This document shows, one piece after another, positions 1-7,695 of a stretch of 51,401 bases of DNA. The notes beneath the pieces are model-generated. The model was not told the origin of the DNA. It saw only the letters and a program-made list of their open reading frames with translations, and did no database searches. Both the position numbers and the translations under genes were made by a program. This stretch comes from Frankiaceae bacterium (GTDB lineage: Bacteria > Actinomycetota > Actinomycetes > JAFAQI01): the NCBI GenBank assembly GCA_030840525.1, contig JAVEEI010000097.1, positions 1 through 51,401 on the forward strand, in the 5' to 3' direction. Numbering within the stretch: the first letter of the stretch is position 1; each line of letters begins with the position of its first letter.

Positions 1-121
1 CACGTCGCCGCTTCAAGAAAGTCCAGAACCACAACGCGTCCGCGCCGAGAGCGCGGACGTGCCGCAACGCCCGCGAGCTGAGCTACCTCGCGCGCCGGCT
101 CCGTACGGGCGACGACTCGTT
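1..121. other. Unassigned left edge of the window
   Basis: No gene could be identified here. On the plus strand, frame 3 is open from the window edge to a TAG at 138-140 and would encode an arginine-rich tail of about 45 residues that overlaps the end of the next, convergent gene by 19 bases. It could be the C-terminus of a gene lying mostly outside the window, but I recognise no family and the composition is also what non-coding high-GC DNA gives. Confidence 0.2.
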
Positions 122-538
122 TCAGCGCACCAGCCCGTAGAACCTCGTGACGTTCAGCCGCAGCACCAGCCGCCGGTCGCGGACCATCGCCGCGCGGTAG
201 TCGGGCCAGTCGGGATGCTCGCCCTGGATCCGGCAGTAGACGTCGACCAGCTCCTCGACCGTCGCGTCATCGGCCGCCGCCGCGACCGCCGAGATCTCCA
301 CCTCGCCTTCGGCGACCGCGTACGACGCGAGGTCGGCGCTGCCGACGTACAGCGACGCACGAGGGTCGCGGCGTAGGTTCGCGACCTTCGCGCTGCCGTC
401 GACCGTCGAGATCCGTGCGACCCGCGCCTCGGCGTCGTAACAGAAGTCGATGGTCGCGAGCTGCGGCCGGCCGTCGGTCTTCAGTGTCGCGAGAACGGCG
501 CGACCCCGGTCGCCGAGAAGTTGCTCGAGTCGGTCCAT
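122..538 (-). CDS. PPOX-class F420-dependent family protein
   Basis: A 138-aa single-domain split-barrel protein of the pyridoxamine 5'-phosphate oxidase-like superfamily, of the actinobacterial type often called probable F420-dependent enzyme. The N-terminus (residues 10-35, RAVLATLKTDGRPQLATIDF) is the usual first strand pair, followed by strands reading ARISTVDGSAKVANLRRDPR and ASLYVGSADL, which line the flavin or deazaflavin site in this family. Length is normal. Such proteins reduce or oxidise small molecules with F420 or FMN; the substrate cannot be predicted. A TAGGTA box (minus strand) lies just before the ATG, so the transcript may have almost no leader. Confidence 0.85.
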   Translation of the reverse strand: MDRLEQLLGDRGRAVLATLKTDGRPQLATIDFCYDAEARVARISTVDGSAKVANLRRDPRASLYVGSADLASYAVAEGEVEISAVAAAADDATVEELVDVYCRIQGEHPDWPDYRAAMVRDRRLVLRLNVTRFYGLVR

Positions 539-565
539 GTCATACCTACTGTCTGTCGATGCAGA

Positions 566-578
566 ACACTTACAGTGT
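566..578. promoter_or_regulatory. Small palindrome in a divergent promoter region
   Basis: ACACT-TAC-AGTGT, a perfect 5-bp inverted repeat in the short gap between the PPOX gene and the next plus-strand gene. TACAGT at 571-576 inside it looks like a -10 box for the plus-strand gene, 7 nt before GTG 583, and favours that GTG as start. An operator or simply promoter symmetry; no regulator is indicated. Confidence 0.35.
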
Positions 579-582
579 GCGC

Positions 583-855
583 GTGACCGACCAGCCGCAG
601 CCGGTGTGGCGCGACCCCGCGCTCGCCCGCCCGCCGGTGCCGACCGGCACCGGCACCGGCGCGTACGTCGAGCAGCCCGAGCCGCGGGCCAACCCGATGA
701 CGGTCGAAGGCGAGATCGCCGCGTTCGGCGAGATGGCGCGCGGTGCGGTCAAGCGCGGCGGCAAGCAAGGCGTGGTAGCCCGCATCTGCATCGGCGCGAT
801 GCTCGCCGGGATGCTGGTGTCGATGGTCATCACCGCCATGCGCGCGTTCACCTGA
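583..855 (+). CDS. Small hypothetical single-pass membrane protein
   Basis: A 90-aa protein of unknown function. The first half is proline-rich and polar (RDPALARPPVPTGTGTGAYV); residues about 65-85 (VARICIGAMLAGMLVSMVIT) form one transmembrane helix close to the C-terminus, so most of the chain should face the cytoplasm if it is tail-anchored. I chose GTG 583 over the upstream ATG 559 because a -10-like TACAGT (571-576) overlaps the extra codons, which fits a leaderless transcript. It is divergent from the PPOX gene. No family recognised. Confidence 0.6.
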   Translation: MTDQPQPVWRDPALARPPVPTGTGTGAYVEQPEPRANPMTVEGEIAAFGEMARGAVKRGGKQGVVARICIGAMLAGMLVSMVITAMRAFT

Positions 856-858
856 CCA

Positions 859-1542
859 CTACTCCTCGCGGCGTGACCACGAGCCGCCGAGCCACGGCGT
901 ACGGCTGTAGTCGACGCGCAACCGCCCGGGCTCGGCGTCGATGAGCTGTCCGAAGACGGTCGCGTACACGAACGACTCGGCCTCGTGCCGGATGACGAGA
1001 CCCGCGGGGTCGTCGCGCGGCGTCTCCGCTTCGACCATCGCGCGCCACCCGCCCGGGAACTCCGCCGCCGCGAACCGGTCGAGATAGCGCTCGGTCTTGC
1101 CGTCTTCCGCGCCGCCGGACGTGACCATGTGCGTCCCGGCCGACAGCTCGGTCGACGTCAGCCGCGCGCCGTCGTACTCCCAGGTCGTCAGCCGCATCGG
1201 CGTCGCGAGTACCAGCGCGAAGCTCGCCATCCCGGTGACATCGAGGTGTGCGGTCCAGCCGTCCTCGTGCCGGGCCGCGAGCAGCGGCAGCACGCCGCGG
1301 CTCGGTGCGCCGGCATCGGCGACGCGCTTCGGCGCGCGGTTGAGCACCATCGCGGTCACTCCGGTCGCGACGTTGTTGGCGCACCACGTCCCGCCGGCGC
1401 CGCGGTCGCGCCCGCCGACGAGATCCGGAAACTCCGGCCACCAACGGCCCGGGTCGTCGAACGCGCGCGCGGTGGACTCGTCGCGCAGCGCGAGGATCTG
1501 CGCCGGCTGCCCGGCCTGCCACCGCACCACGACCGTGCACAT
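859..1542 (-). CDS. NRDE (TANGO2-like) family protein
   Basis: A 227-aa member of the NRDE/TANGO2 family. The family signature is at the very N-terminus: MCTVVV, an Ntn-hydrolase-like Cys2, then ALRDE near residues 19-23 in place of NRDE, and the glycine-rich GGTWCANNVATGVTAMVLNR segment near residue 50. In eukaryotes the family has been linked to haem trafficking and lipid metabolism; the bacterial role is not established. It lies one base from the end of the regulator gene on the same strand, so the two are probably co-transcribed. Confidence 0.8.
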   Translation of the reverse strand: MCTVVVRWQAGQPAQILALRDESTARAFDDPGRWWPEFPDLVGGRDRGAGGTWCANNVATGVTAMVLNRAPKRVADAGAPSRGVLPLLAARHEDGWTAHLDVTGMASFALVLATPMRLTTWEYDGARLTSTELSAGTHMVTSGGAEDGKTERYLDRFAAAEFPGGWRAMVEAETPRDDPAGLVIRHEAESFVYATVFGQLIDAEPGRLRVDYSRTPWLGGSWSRREE

Positions 1543-1543
1543 G

Positions 1544-2245
1544 TCAGCGCGCCGATCCGTGCACGGTGACGCAGCAGTCGGGCGGTACGCCGTCGAGCTC
1601 GGCGCGGCAGCGGTCGTCCGCGCCGAGACCTTCGAGCACGCCGTGCACCAGTCGCTGGTTGAGCCCGCAGACGAGGGACGGCGCGATGTCGACGACGCCG
1701 TCGAACGGGCAGTTGCCGAGACAGAGCCGGCCGCGCTCGCGCCGCGGCTCGTAGCCGAGCGACTCCAGCGCGCCCGCCGCCTTCACCAGCGGGCTCCGCG
1801 ACCTTGCCGTCGACGCCGCCGCGTGCGCCGCGCCGACCCGGCGACCTTCCGCGGCGGCGATCGCGAACGCCTTGCGGCCCGCGTCTGCGGGCGACGACGA
1901 CACGGCCGCGGCGAGGATGCGCGCGACGAGGTGGTAGCGGCGCGGCGGCAGCGCGACCTCGACGTCGCGGTGCGAGGCCGAGTAGCGCTTGGCCGGCCGC
2001 CCCGCCCCGGGGCCGCCGCGCCCGTGCGGCCGGGCGAAACCGACCGTGAGCAGGCCGGCGGCGGCGAGCCGGTCGAGGTGGAACGCGGCGAGCCGTACGC
2101 CGATGCCGACCGCGCCGGCGACCGCCTCCCGGGTCATCGGGTCGGGCGCGCGCCGCACGACGTCGTACACCTGGCGGCGGGTCGGCTCGGCGAGCATCTC
2201 CAGTACGAGCGCATCCGGCGGGGGAGTGGGCGACGGCTCGGTCAT
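1544..2245 (-). CDS. COG2345/SufR-type winged-helix regulator with a C-terminal cysteine cluster
   Basis: A 233-aa predicted transcription factor. Residues about 12-80 form an ArsR-like winged helix (LAEPTRRQVYDVVRR, then AAFHLDRLAAAGLLTVGFAR), followed by a basic GRPAKRY linker typical of this family. The last third carries cysteines (CLGNCPFD, then SLVCGLNQ, DRCRAEL and PPDCC), the region that binds a metal or Fe-S cluster in SufR-like members. ATG 2245 (MTEPSPT) is preferred to 2266. The divergent neighbour is a DUF2231 membrane protein, and a palindrome (2270-2295) sits between them, so autoregulation and control of the neighbour is the simplest inference. The ligand is unknown. Confidence 0.8.
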   Translation of the reverse strand: MTEPSPTPPPDALVLEMLAEPTRRQVYDVVRRAPDPMTREAVAGAVGIGVRLAAFHLDRLAAAGLLTVGFARPHGRGGPGAGRPAKRYSASHRDVEVALPPRRYHLVARILAAAVSSSPADAGRKAFAIAAAEGRRVGAAHAAASTARSRSPLVKAAGALESLGYEPRRERGRLCLGNCPFDGVVDIAPSLVCGLNQRLVHGVLEGLGADDRCRAELDGVPPDCCVTVHGSAR

Positions 2246-2269
2246 TGACACCGGACCACCGCCCATCTA

Positions 2270-2295
2270 AAACTAATCGCGACTGTTGTTAGTTT
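2270..2295. promoter_or_regulatory. Candidate operator AAACTAA-N12-TTAGTTT
   Basis: A perfect 7-bp inverted repeat, AAACTAA (2270-2276) and TTAGTTT (2289-2295), in the 91-bp gap between the divergent regulator and the DUF2231 gene. It is AT-rich in otherwise about 70% GC DNA and its half-site spacing suits a dimeric winged-helix protein. Assignment to the adjacent COG2345-type regulator is inference. Confidence 0.6.
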
Positions 2296-2336
2296 CGCTG
2301 CTTCGAACCGCGCGCGTCAACTCATCGGGAGGCATC

Positions 2337-2906
2337 ATGCGGCACTTCACCTTCCGGCCTCCGCTGACGCTGTCCGGGCGCAAGTACAAAGGCCTGCGCG
2401 GGTGGGCCGGCAAGCCGCTGCATCCGCCGCTGACCGACGTGCCGATCACGGCGTACCTGTTCGCGGCGGTGTTCGACATCCTCTCGGTCGCGCTGCACTC
2501 GTCGCACCACGAGGTCGGGCGGCAGCTCTACGTCGCGGCGAGCTGGACGCTGCTCGGCGGCGCGGGCGTGTCGTTGCTGACCGCGCTGACCGGCTGGGCC
2601 GACTGGCACCGGTCGAGCGAGCCGGGCACGCAGGCGCGCCGCACGATCAACGCGCACGCGATCACGATGATCCTCGTGACGGTGCTCGTGCTCGTCGACA
2701 TCCTGGTGCGGTTCGCCGGCTACTCCGACCGCGGCTGGGCTCCGGCCGGCATCGTCGTGATCACGGCCGTCGCGGCGGTGCTCGTGAGCATCGGCGCCAC
2801 GCTCGGCGGCAGCCTCGTCTACGACTACGGCTTCAACGTCGAGACCGCCGGCGACCACCCGGTGTGGCACAAGAACGAGGTCGACGTGCTGCCCGGGCAG
2901 AAGTAG
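2337..2906 (+). CDS. DUF2231 domain membrane protein
   Basis: A 189-aa four-helix membrane protein of the DUF2231 family. After a short cytoplasmic start, the family motif GKPLHPPLTDVPITAYLFA is at residues 25-45; hydrophobic helices follow near residues 38-55, 68-88, 105-128 and 138-160. The start is fixed by a GGGAGG Shine-Dalgarno at 2327-2332. DUF2231 proteins often occur with haem or redox genes; here the only partner is the divergent regulator. The function is unknown. Confidence 0.85.
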   Translation: MRHFTFRPPLTLSGRKYKGLRGWAGKPLHPPLTDVPITAYLFAAVFDILSVALHSSHHEVGRQLYVAASWTLLGGAGVSLLTALTGWADWHRSSEPGTQARRTINAHAITMILVTVLVLVDILVRFAGYSDRGWAPAGIVVITAVAAVLVSIGATLGGSLVYDYGFNVETAGDHPVWHKNEVDVLPGQK

Positions 2907-2909
2907 CGG

Positions 2910-3506
2910 TCAGTCCCGCCCGCGACGTTGCGGGTGCACGGTCTCGCCGCGCGCGAGCATCGCGACGAACTGCTCGATCCGCCGCTGTCGGGTCTCGGGT
3001 CGCTTGGCCTGCTCGACCCGCCAGGTGACGGCGTACCGGTTCTGCTTCGTCAGGATCTCCCACGTCGCGCGCGCGGCCGGCTCGGCCTCGATGGCCGCGG
3101 CGAGGTCGGCCGGGACCTCCGCCGTCGCCGGGCCCGCGTACGCCGCCGCCCACCGCCCGTCCGCCTTCGCGCGCTCGACTTCCGAAATCCCCGCCTGGGT
3201 CATGAGCCCGGCGGCGTCGAGCTCGGCGACGATGCCGACGTTGCGCGCCGACCACGGGCTGCGTGTTCGCCGCGGGGTGAACCGCTGCCGGTACGTCGCC
3301 GCGTCGTACCGCCGCACCTGGCCGTCGATCCAGCCGTAGCAGAGCGCGGCGCGCAGCGCGTCGTCGTACACCAGGCTGGTCGGTACGGTCGTGCCCTTGC
3401 GCGCGAGCCGCAGCCACACGCCGGCCGGCTCGGCGTGGTGCGCGTCGAGCCACGCGCGCCACGCGGCGGCATCCGGTACGACGAGCTCGACGATGTCCGC
3501 GGCCAC
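2910..3506 (-). CDS. YdeI/OmpD-associated family protein
   Basis: A 198-aa protein of the YdeI-like family (COG4430). Typical motifs are AWLDAHHAEPAGVWLRLARKG near residues 14-35, LCYGWIDGQVRR (residues 50-65) and WSARNVGIVAELDAAGLMT. The C-terminal helices (TKQNRYAVTWRVEQAKRPET) are also standard for the family. The open frame runs far upstream antisense to the next gene; GTG 3506 is chosen because similarity begins there. The molecular role is not known; some members have been linked to resistance to antimicrobial peptides. Convergent with the DUF2231 gene. Confidence 0.75.
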   Translation of the reverse strand: MAADIVELVVPDAAAWRAWLDAHHAEPAGVWLRLARKGTTVPTSLVYDDALRAALCYGWIDGQVRRYDAATYRQRFTPRRTRSPWSARNVGIVAELDAAGLMTQAGISEVERAKADGRWAAAYAGPATAEVPADLAAAIEAEPAARATWEILTKQNRYAVTWRVEQAKRPETRQRRIEQFVAMLARGETVHPQRRGRD

Positions 3507-3560
3507 GCGAACGAGCCTGCCACGGACGCGGGCAACGCGCGGTCGACATAGGTTGCGGTC

Positions 3561-4397
3561 ATGCAGCAATACCGCAACGGTGACCTGACCTTCGACGTAG
3601 ACGACAGCGGGCCGGCGGACGGCGAGCTCGTCGTCCTGTTGCACGGCTACCCGGAGAACCGCGGCTCGTGGCATGCGGTCACGCCGTTGCTGACCGCCGC
3701 CGGCTACCGGGTCGTCGCGCCGGACCAGCGCGGGTACTCGCCCGGCGCGCGGCCGCTGCGCCGGCGCGACTACCGCACGCAGCTGCTCGCCGGTGACGTC
3801 GCCGCGCTCGCCGACGCGGCCGGTGCCGGCAAGGTGCACGTCGTCGGGCACGACTGGGGCGGCGCGGTCGCGTGGGCGTTCGCGTCGCTGCACGCGGACC
3901 GCTGTACGACGGTCACGTCGCTGTGCACGCCGCACCCGAAGGCACTCGTCGCGTCGATGGTGCGTAGCTCGCAGTTGGCGCGGTCGTGGTACATGCTGCT
4001 GTTCCAGTTGCCGTACCTGCCCGAGCTGTCGTTGCGCGGGTCCGGCGCGAAGGCGGCCCGGCGCAAGCTCATCGCGACCGGCCTGCCGGCGGAGGCGGCC
4101 GACCGCTACCTCGCCCCGCTCGTCGCCGATCCGGCCGCCGCGCGCGCGGCCCTGAACTGGTACCGCGCGCTGCCCCTGTCGGCGCCGTTGCGCGGCTCGA
4201 TCGCGGTGCCGGCGATGTACGTGTACCCGACCGGCGACGCGTTCCTCGGCCGCAAGGCCGCCGACCTCACCGCGCGCTACGTCTCCGCGCCGTACCGGTA
4301 CGAGGTGCTCGACGGGCTGTCGCACTGGCTGCCGGAGGAGGCGCCGGAGCAGGTCGCGTCGTTGCTGCTCAGCCACTTCCGGCAGCAGGCCTCCTGA
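3561..4397 (+). CDS. Alpha/beta hydrolase, epoxide-hydrolase-like
   Basis: A 278-aa cytosolic alpha/beta-fold hydrolase. The oxyanion-hole motif HGYPE is near residue 29, followed by APDQRGYS; GHDWGGAVAW near residue 97 carries an aspartate nucleophile, as in epoxide hydrolases and haloalkane dehalogenases, rather than serine. The acid is probably the Asp in YPTGDAFLG (about residue 222) and the base is His in LSHWLPEEAPE near the C-terminus. A cap region lies between. The substrate is unknown; epoxide hydrolysis is the best guess from the nucleophile and the HGYPE motif. Confidence 0.85.
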   Translation: MQQYRNGDLTFDVDDSGPADGELVVLLHGYPENRGSWHAVTPLLTAAGYRVVAPDQRGYSPGARPLRRRDYRTQLLAGDVAALADAAGAGKVHVVGHDWGGAVAWAFASLHADRCTTVTSLCTPHPKALVASMVRSSQLARSWYMLLFQLPYLPELSLRGSGAKAARRKLIATGLPAEAADRYLAPLVADPAAARAALNWYRALPLSAPLRGSIAVPAMYVYPTGDAFLGRKAADLTARYVSAPYRYEVLDGLSHWLPEEAPEQVASLLLSHFRQQAS

Positions 4398-4428
4398 CCC
4401 GCCGCCCGCTCACGTACGCTCGCCACCC

Positions 4429-5004
4429 GTGCAGAAGAGCATCCGCCAGCGCGCCACCGAAGCCCACTGGTGGTACGCGTACGCAAGGCAGCGGGCCAAC
4501 GCGCAGTGGCGGCTGCGGGGCATCACGACCGGCATCCAGCCGACGATCCTCGGCAACCCGCGGGTCGAGGCGACCGACATGGTCGTTGGCGACCACTTCA
4601 AGATCTGGTCCGGGCACCGCCGCACGCTGATCAGCGGGTGGGGCCGGATCCGCATGGGCGACCGGGTTTTCGTCAACAGCGGCGTCGTGCTGTTCTCGGT
4701 CAAGGCGATCACTATCGGCAACGACGTCGCCATCGCCAACGAGGCGTACCTCATGGACACCGACAGCCACGGGGTCGAGGGTCGGCCGGTGAAGGAGGCC
4801 CCGATCGTGATCGGCGACGGCGCGTGGATCGGCGCGCGCGCGATCATCCTGCCCGGCGTCACGATCGGCCGCCGCTGCCTCGTCGCGGCTGGTGCGGTGG
4901 TGAGCCGCGACGTGCCGGACGACACTCTCGTCGCCGGCAACCCGGCGCGCGAGGTCCGCACGCTCGTCTACCCGGACGGCGTCACGCGCGCCTGGCACGG
5001 CTGA
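4429..5004 (+). CDS. Hexapeptide-repeat O-acyltransferase
   Basis: A 191-aa left-handed beta-helix acyltransferase of the maltose/galactoside or capsule acetyltransferase type. After an N-terminal helical region (residues 1-30) come hexapeptide repeats ending in DRVFVNSGVVLFSVKAITIGNDVAIANEAYLMDTD-type coils; the catalytic histidine is probably in MDTDSHG (about residue 108). The C-terminal coil IGDGAWIGARAIILPGVTIG and AGNPAREVR are classical. It is expected to transfer an acetyl group from acetyl-CoA to a sugar or glycan. GTG start. The following membrane protein gene begins one base after the stop, so they are likely an operon. Confidence 0.85.
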   Translation: MQKSIRQRATEAHWWYAYARQRANAQWRLRGITTGIQPTILGNPRVEATDMVVGDHFKIWSGHRRTLISGWGRIRMGDRVFVNSGVVLFSVKAITIGNDVAIANEAYLMDTDSHGVEGRPVKEAPIVIGDGAWIGARAIILPGVTIGRRCLVAAGAVVSRDVPDDTLVAGNPAREVRTLVYPDGVTRAWHG

Positions 5005-5005
5005 C

Positions 5006-5758
5006 ATGCTCACGCCCGCGGTGGTCCTCGCGTGGATCCCGCTGGTGCTCGGTCTCGACTCGGTCGCGTCGCTCGGCCAGCAACGGCTGCTCGGTGTCGG
5101 CACGTGGCTGTTGCTGCTCGGGCTGCTGGTGCGCGAGGACGGGCGGACGCGGGCACAGGTCGCCGTCGTCGTGGCGTTCGCCAGCCTGGTCGAGTACACG
5201 TTCGCCGGCTGGCTCGGCGTGTACGTCTACCGGCTGCACAACGTGCCGTGGTTCGTCCCGCCCGGCCACGGTCTCGTCTACCTCGGCGCGTTGACGATCG
5301 GCCGGTCCGCTCTCGCCGCGCGTCATCGCGTCGTACTGATCCGTACGACGTTGGTCGTCGCCGGCGGCTACGCGCTGTGGGGGTTGGCGGTGTCGCCGCG
5401 GCACGACGTGCTCGGCGCGTTCTGGTTCGGCTGCCTCGCGTTTTTCTTGCTGCGCGGGCGAAACCCGCTCGTGTTCGTCGGCGCGTTCGTCGTCGTCACG
5501 TACCTCGAGCTGCTCGGCACCGGGCTCGGCACGTGGACGTGGCAGCAGCGCGACCCGATCCTCGGCGTCGTCTCGATGGGCAACCCGCCGTCGGGTGCGG
5601 CCGGTGGCTACGGCTTCTTCGACGCGGCGGCGCTCGCGGCCGCGCCGTGGCTGGTCCGCCGCCTAAGCCGTCGGCGTGAGCGTCCGGAGCACCTCGTCGT
5701 GCAGCAACCCGTTGCTGCACACCACGCTGCCGCCGTCGGGACGGGCGAGCCCGGATAG
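5006..5758 (+). CDS. Polytopic membrane protein of unknown function
   Basis: A 250-aa integral membrane protein with about six to seven hydrophobic segments (for example VVLAWIPLVLGLDSVASLG, VLIRTTLVVAGGYALWGLAV and VFVGAFVVVTYLELLG). Polar residues typical of a carotenoid- or lipid-type pocket (RLHNVPWFVPPGHGLVYLG) are conserved-looking, but I do not recognise the family. The last 40 codons are arginine-rich and overlap the 3' end of the convergent hisN gene by 96 bases, so the true C-terminus may matter to both genes. Probably co-transcribed with the acyltransferase. Confidence 0.65.
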   Translation: MLTPAVVLAWIPLVLGLDSVASLGQQRLLGVGTWLLLLGLLVREDGRTRAQVAVVVAFASLVEYTFAGWLGVYVYRLHNVPWFVPPGHGLVYLGALTIGRSALAARHRVVLIRTTLVVAGGYALWGLAVSPRHDVLGAFWFGCLAFFLLRGRNPLVFVGAFVVVTYLELLGTGLGTWTWQQRDPILGVVSMGNPPSGAAGGYGFFDAAALAAAPWLVRRLSRRRERPEHLVVQQPVAAHHAAAVGTGEPG

Positions 5759-6448
5759 GTCGGAGAACCGGCCGCCGGCCTCCTCGACGATCGGCTGGAG
5801 CGCGGCGAGATCCCAGAGCGACACCTCGGGCTCGCACGAGACGTCGACGGCGCCTTCGGCGACGAGCAGGTGCGACCAGAAGTCGCCGAACGCGCGGGTC
5901 CGCCAGACGCGTTCGCACAGTCGCTGGAAACCTTGCCCGGGCCAGCCGGCGAACGACGAGTACGACAGGAACGCATCGTCGAGCGACGCGACTCGCGACA
6001 CGTTGAGCCGGCGCGGCCCGGCCGGACCACTCGTCCAGGCACCGTCGTCGCGCGCTGCCCACCACCGGCGTTGCAGCGCGGGTGCGGACACGACGCCGAC
6101 GACGACCTCGTGTTGTGCGCGCAGCGCGATGAGCGTTGCCCACACGGGCACGCCGCGGACGAAGTTCTTGGTGCCGTCGATCGGGTCGACGACCCACGTG
6201 CGCGGGCCGGTCCCCGTCGTACCGGACTCTTCACCGACGACCGCGTCGTCCGGTCGCTCGGTGCGGAGGGTGCGTCGTACGGCGTCCTCGATCGCGCGGT
6301 CCGCGTCGGTGACGGGGGTGAGGTCGGGCTTGGTCTCGACGAGCAGGTCGCTGGCGAGGAAGCGCGCGGTGCTGATCGCGTCGGCGGTGTCGGCGAGGGC
6401 ATGCGCGAGCGCGAGGTCGTCCGCCCACCTGCCGCCCACGTCGGCCAA
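5663..6448 (-). CDS. hisN: Histidinol-phosphatase / inositol monophosphatase family
   Basis: A 261-aa magnesium-dependent phosphatase of the inositol monophosphatase fold. Metal-binding motifs are all present: GEESG near residue 72, WVVDPIDGTKNFVRG (residues 86-99) and SLWDLAALQPIVEEAGG near residue 212. In actinobacteria this subfamily includes HisN, which removes phosphate from L-histidinol phosphate in histidine synthesis; inositol-1-phosphate is an alternative substrate. The start is TTG 6448, or GTG 6439 three codons later; no ATG is available. Its end overlaps the convergent membrane protein gene. Confidence 0.75.
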   Translation of the reverse strand: MADVGGRWADDLALAHALADTADAISTARFLASDLLVETKPDLTPVTDADRAIEDAVRRTLRTERPDDAVVGEESGTTGTGPRTWVVDPIDGTKNFVRGVPVWATLIALRAQHEVVVGVVSAPALQRRWWAARDDGAWTSGPAGPRRLNVSRVASLDDAFLSYSSFAGWPGQGFQRLCERVWRTRAFGDFWSHLLVAEGAVDVSCEPEVSLWDLAALQPIVEEAGGRFSDLSGLARPDGGSVVCSNGLLHDEVLRTLTPTA

Positions 6449-6481
6449 CCTAGTCGGCCAACCCAGTCGGCCAACCGCGAG

Positions 6482-6964
6482 CTACGAGCAGGTCACCTCG
6501 ACGCCGCCGGCGTTCGCGGTCGGGGTGCCGTTCGCGTTCGTCGTCTGGTGGACGTGCACGTGGATGGTCACCGTCGCGCTGACGAAGCTCAGGGTGAGGC
6601 CGCCTTCGTTCTGCCCGCGCGCGTTGCCGCCGCCGCCGCCCCAGATCGTCAGATGCCCGGTCGCGATCGGCGTGCTGTCTTCGTAGAAGACCGCGCTGCC
6701 CTCGGCGGTCTCGCCGCCCCAGCCGCCGTTCTTGTTGACCGACTCGTGGTTCACGCCGTTGCCGGAGGTGAACAGGAAGTTCGCGTCGTCGTTCGGGAAC
6801 GGGCAGTTCGACGGAAGCCCGACCGGTGACGGCCCGAGGTCGAACGTCATACCCGCGACCGGTCCCACCGTCGCCGTCGCTCCCGCGGGCGAGGCGCCCG
6901 CCAGCAGGCCGCTGCAGGCGAGGATCGCGACCGTCGCCGGTGCGGTCAGAGCTCGTCCATTCAT
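6482..6964 (-). CDS. Secreted protein of unknown function
   Basis: A 160-aa exported protein. Residues 1-30 are a Sec signal peptide (MNGRALTAPATVAILACSGL, with likely cleavage after ASPAGATA). The mature part is rich in Gly, Asn, Thr and Ser with a GGGGGNARGQNEGG loop and a beta-rich end, and has one cysteine pair candidate (Cys in SNCPFPN and the final VTCS). The ATG at 6964 has a clear GAGGAG ribosome site. No family recognised. Confidence 0.65.
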   Translation of the reverse strand: MNGRALTAPATVAILACSGLLAGASPAGATATVGPVAGMTFDLGPSPVGLPSNCPFPNDDANFLFTSGNGVNHESVNKNGGWGGETAEGSAVFYEDSTPIATGHLTIWGGGGGNARGQNEGGLTLSFVSATVTIHVHVHQTTNANGTPTANAGGVEVTCS

Positions 6965-7039
6965 GGCTTCTCCTCGGTTGGTGGGCGGTGCGCCTCTGCG
7001 CACTACAGCAAGCGGGAGCCGCTCGGTGTTGCGGGCGGA

Positions 7040-7061
7040 GGGATCTCAACGGGATCTCAAC
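7040..7061 (+). repeat. Tandem direct repeat of GGGATCTCAAC
   Basis: Two perfect adjacent copies of the 11-mer GGGATCTCAAC (7040-7050 and 7051-7061), one helical turn apart, between the secreted protein gene and the TetR gene. The one-turn spacing would suit a regulator bound on one face of the DNA, possibly for the minus-strand secreted protein; function unknown. Confidence 0.55.
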
Positions 7062-7081
7062 GGCCGGCTAGTCACCCAGGG

Positions 7082-7108
7082 TTGACACGGAGGCGGTTCG
7101 TGTAAAGA
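7082..7108 (+). promoter_or_regulatory. Promoter and candidate TetR operator
   Basis: TTGACA (7082-7087) and TAAAGA (7103-7108) resemble -35 and -10 boxes with a short 15-nt spacer. Overlapping them is an inverted repeat ACACG-N9-CGTGT (7085-7103). Placed 12 nt before the TetR start, it is a natural site for autoregulation of the TetR-diiron operon. Spacer shortness makes the promoter call uncertain. Confidence 0.5.
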
Positions 7109-7119
7109 CTGCGGATCTG

Positions 7120-7695
7120 ATGACACAGCCGGTGACGACCCGGGACGCGCTGCTCGCGGCTGCCTACGACGCCGCCGTCAGCGGCGACTGGGCGCGCACC
7201 CGCATGGTCGACGTCGCCGCCGCCGCGGGCGTCTCCCGGCAGACCCTCTACAACGAGTTCGGCAGCAAGGACGCGCTCGCGCAGGCACTGGCGATGCGCG
7301 AGGTCGAGGAGTTCATCGCCGGCACCGAGGCGGCGCTCGAAGCCGCCGACCCGGACGACCCGATCGAGGCCGTCGGCGCGGCCGCGCTCTACACGTTGCA
7401 GCGCGCCGCCGACAACCCGCTGCTCAAGGCCGCGCTCACCGACGACAGCAGCGGCCTCCTGTCGTTCCTGACGACGCGCGGCGAGCCGGCGCACGCGGCC
7501 GCGGTCGCGAGCTTCACCCGCTACTACACGACCCACTTCCCGGAGCTCCCGGCCGACGACATCGCACTCGCCGCCGAAGCCATCAGCCGACTCACCGTCT
7601 CCTACCTCGTGCTGCCGACCGACGTGCCGGCGGAAACCGTTGCCGCTCGACTCGCCGACGTAGCCCGGCGTTTCCTCAGGAAGGACCCCGCATGA
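7120..7695 (+). CDS. TetR family transcriptional regulator
   Basis: A 191-aa TetR-type repressor. The N-terminal helix-turn-helix is at residues about 25-50 (MVDVAAAAGVSRQTLYNEFG, with the recognition helix SRQTLYNEFGSKDAL). The C-terminal ligand domain is helical and of the usual length. Its stop overlaps the start of the diiron protein gene (ATGA), so the two are translationally coupled, and the likely job is to control that gene in response to a small hydrophobic ligand. The ligand is unknown. Confidence 0.9.
   Translation: MTQPVTTRDALLAAAYDAAVSGDWARTRMVDVAAAAGVSRQTLYNEFGSKDALAQALAMREVEEFIAGTEAALEAADPDDPIEAVGAAALYTLQRAADNPLLKAALTDDSSGLLSFLTTRGEPAHAAAVASFTRYYTTHFPELPADDIALAAEAISRLTVSYLVLPTDVPAETVAARLADVARRFLRKDPA

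Noticed and set aside
59-376. Plus-strand frame over the PPOX gene
   Set aside because: Antisense shadow with a low-complexity Arg/Asp/Val composition; the PPOX protein has clear family motifs.
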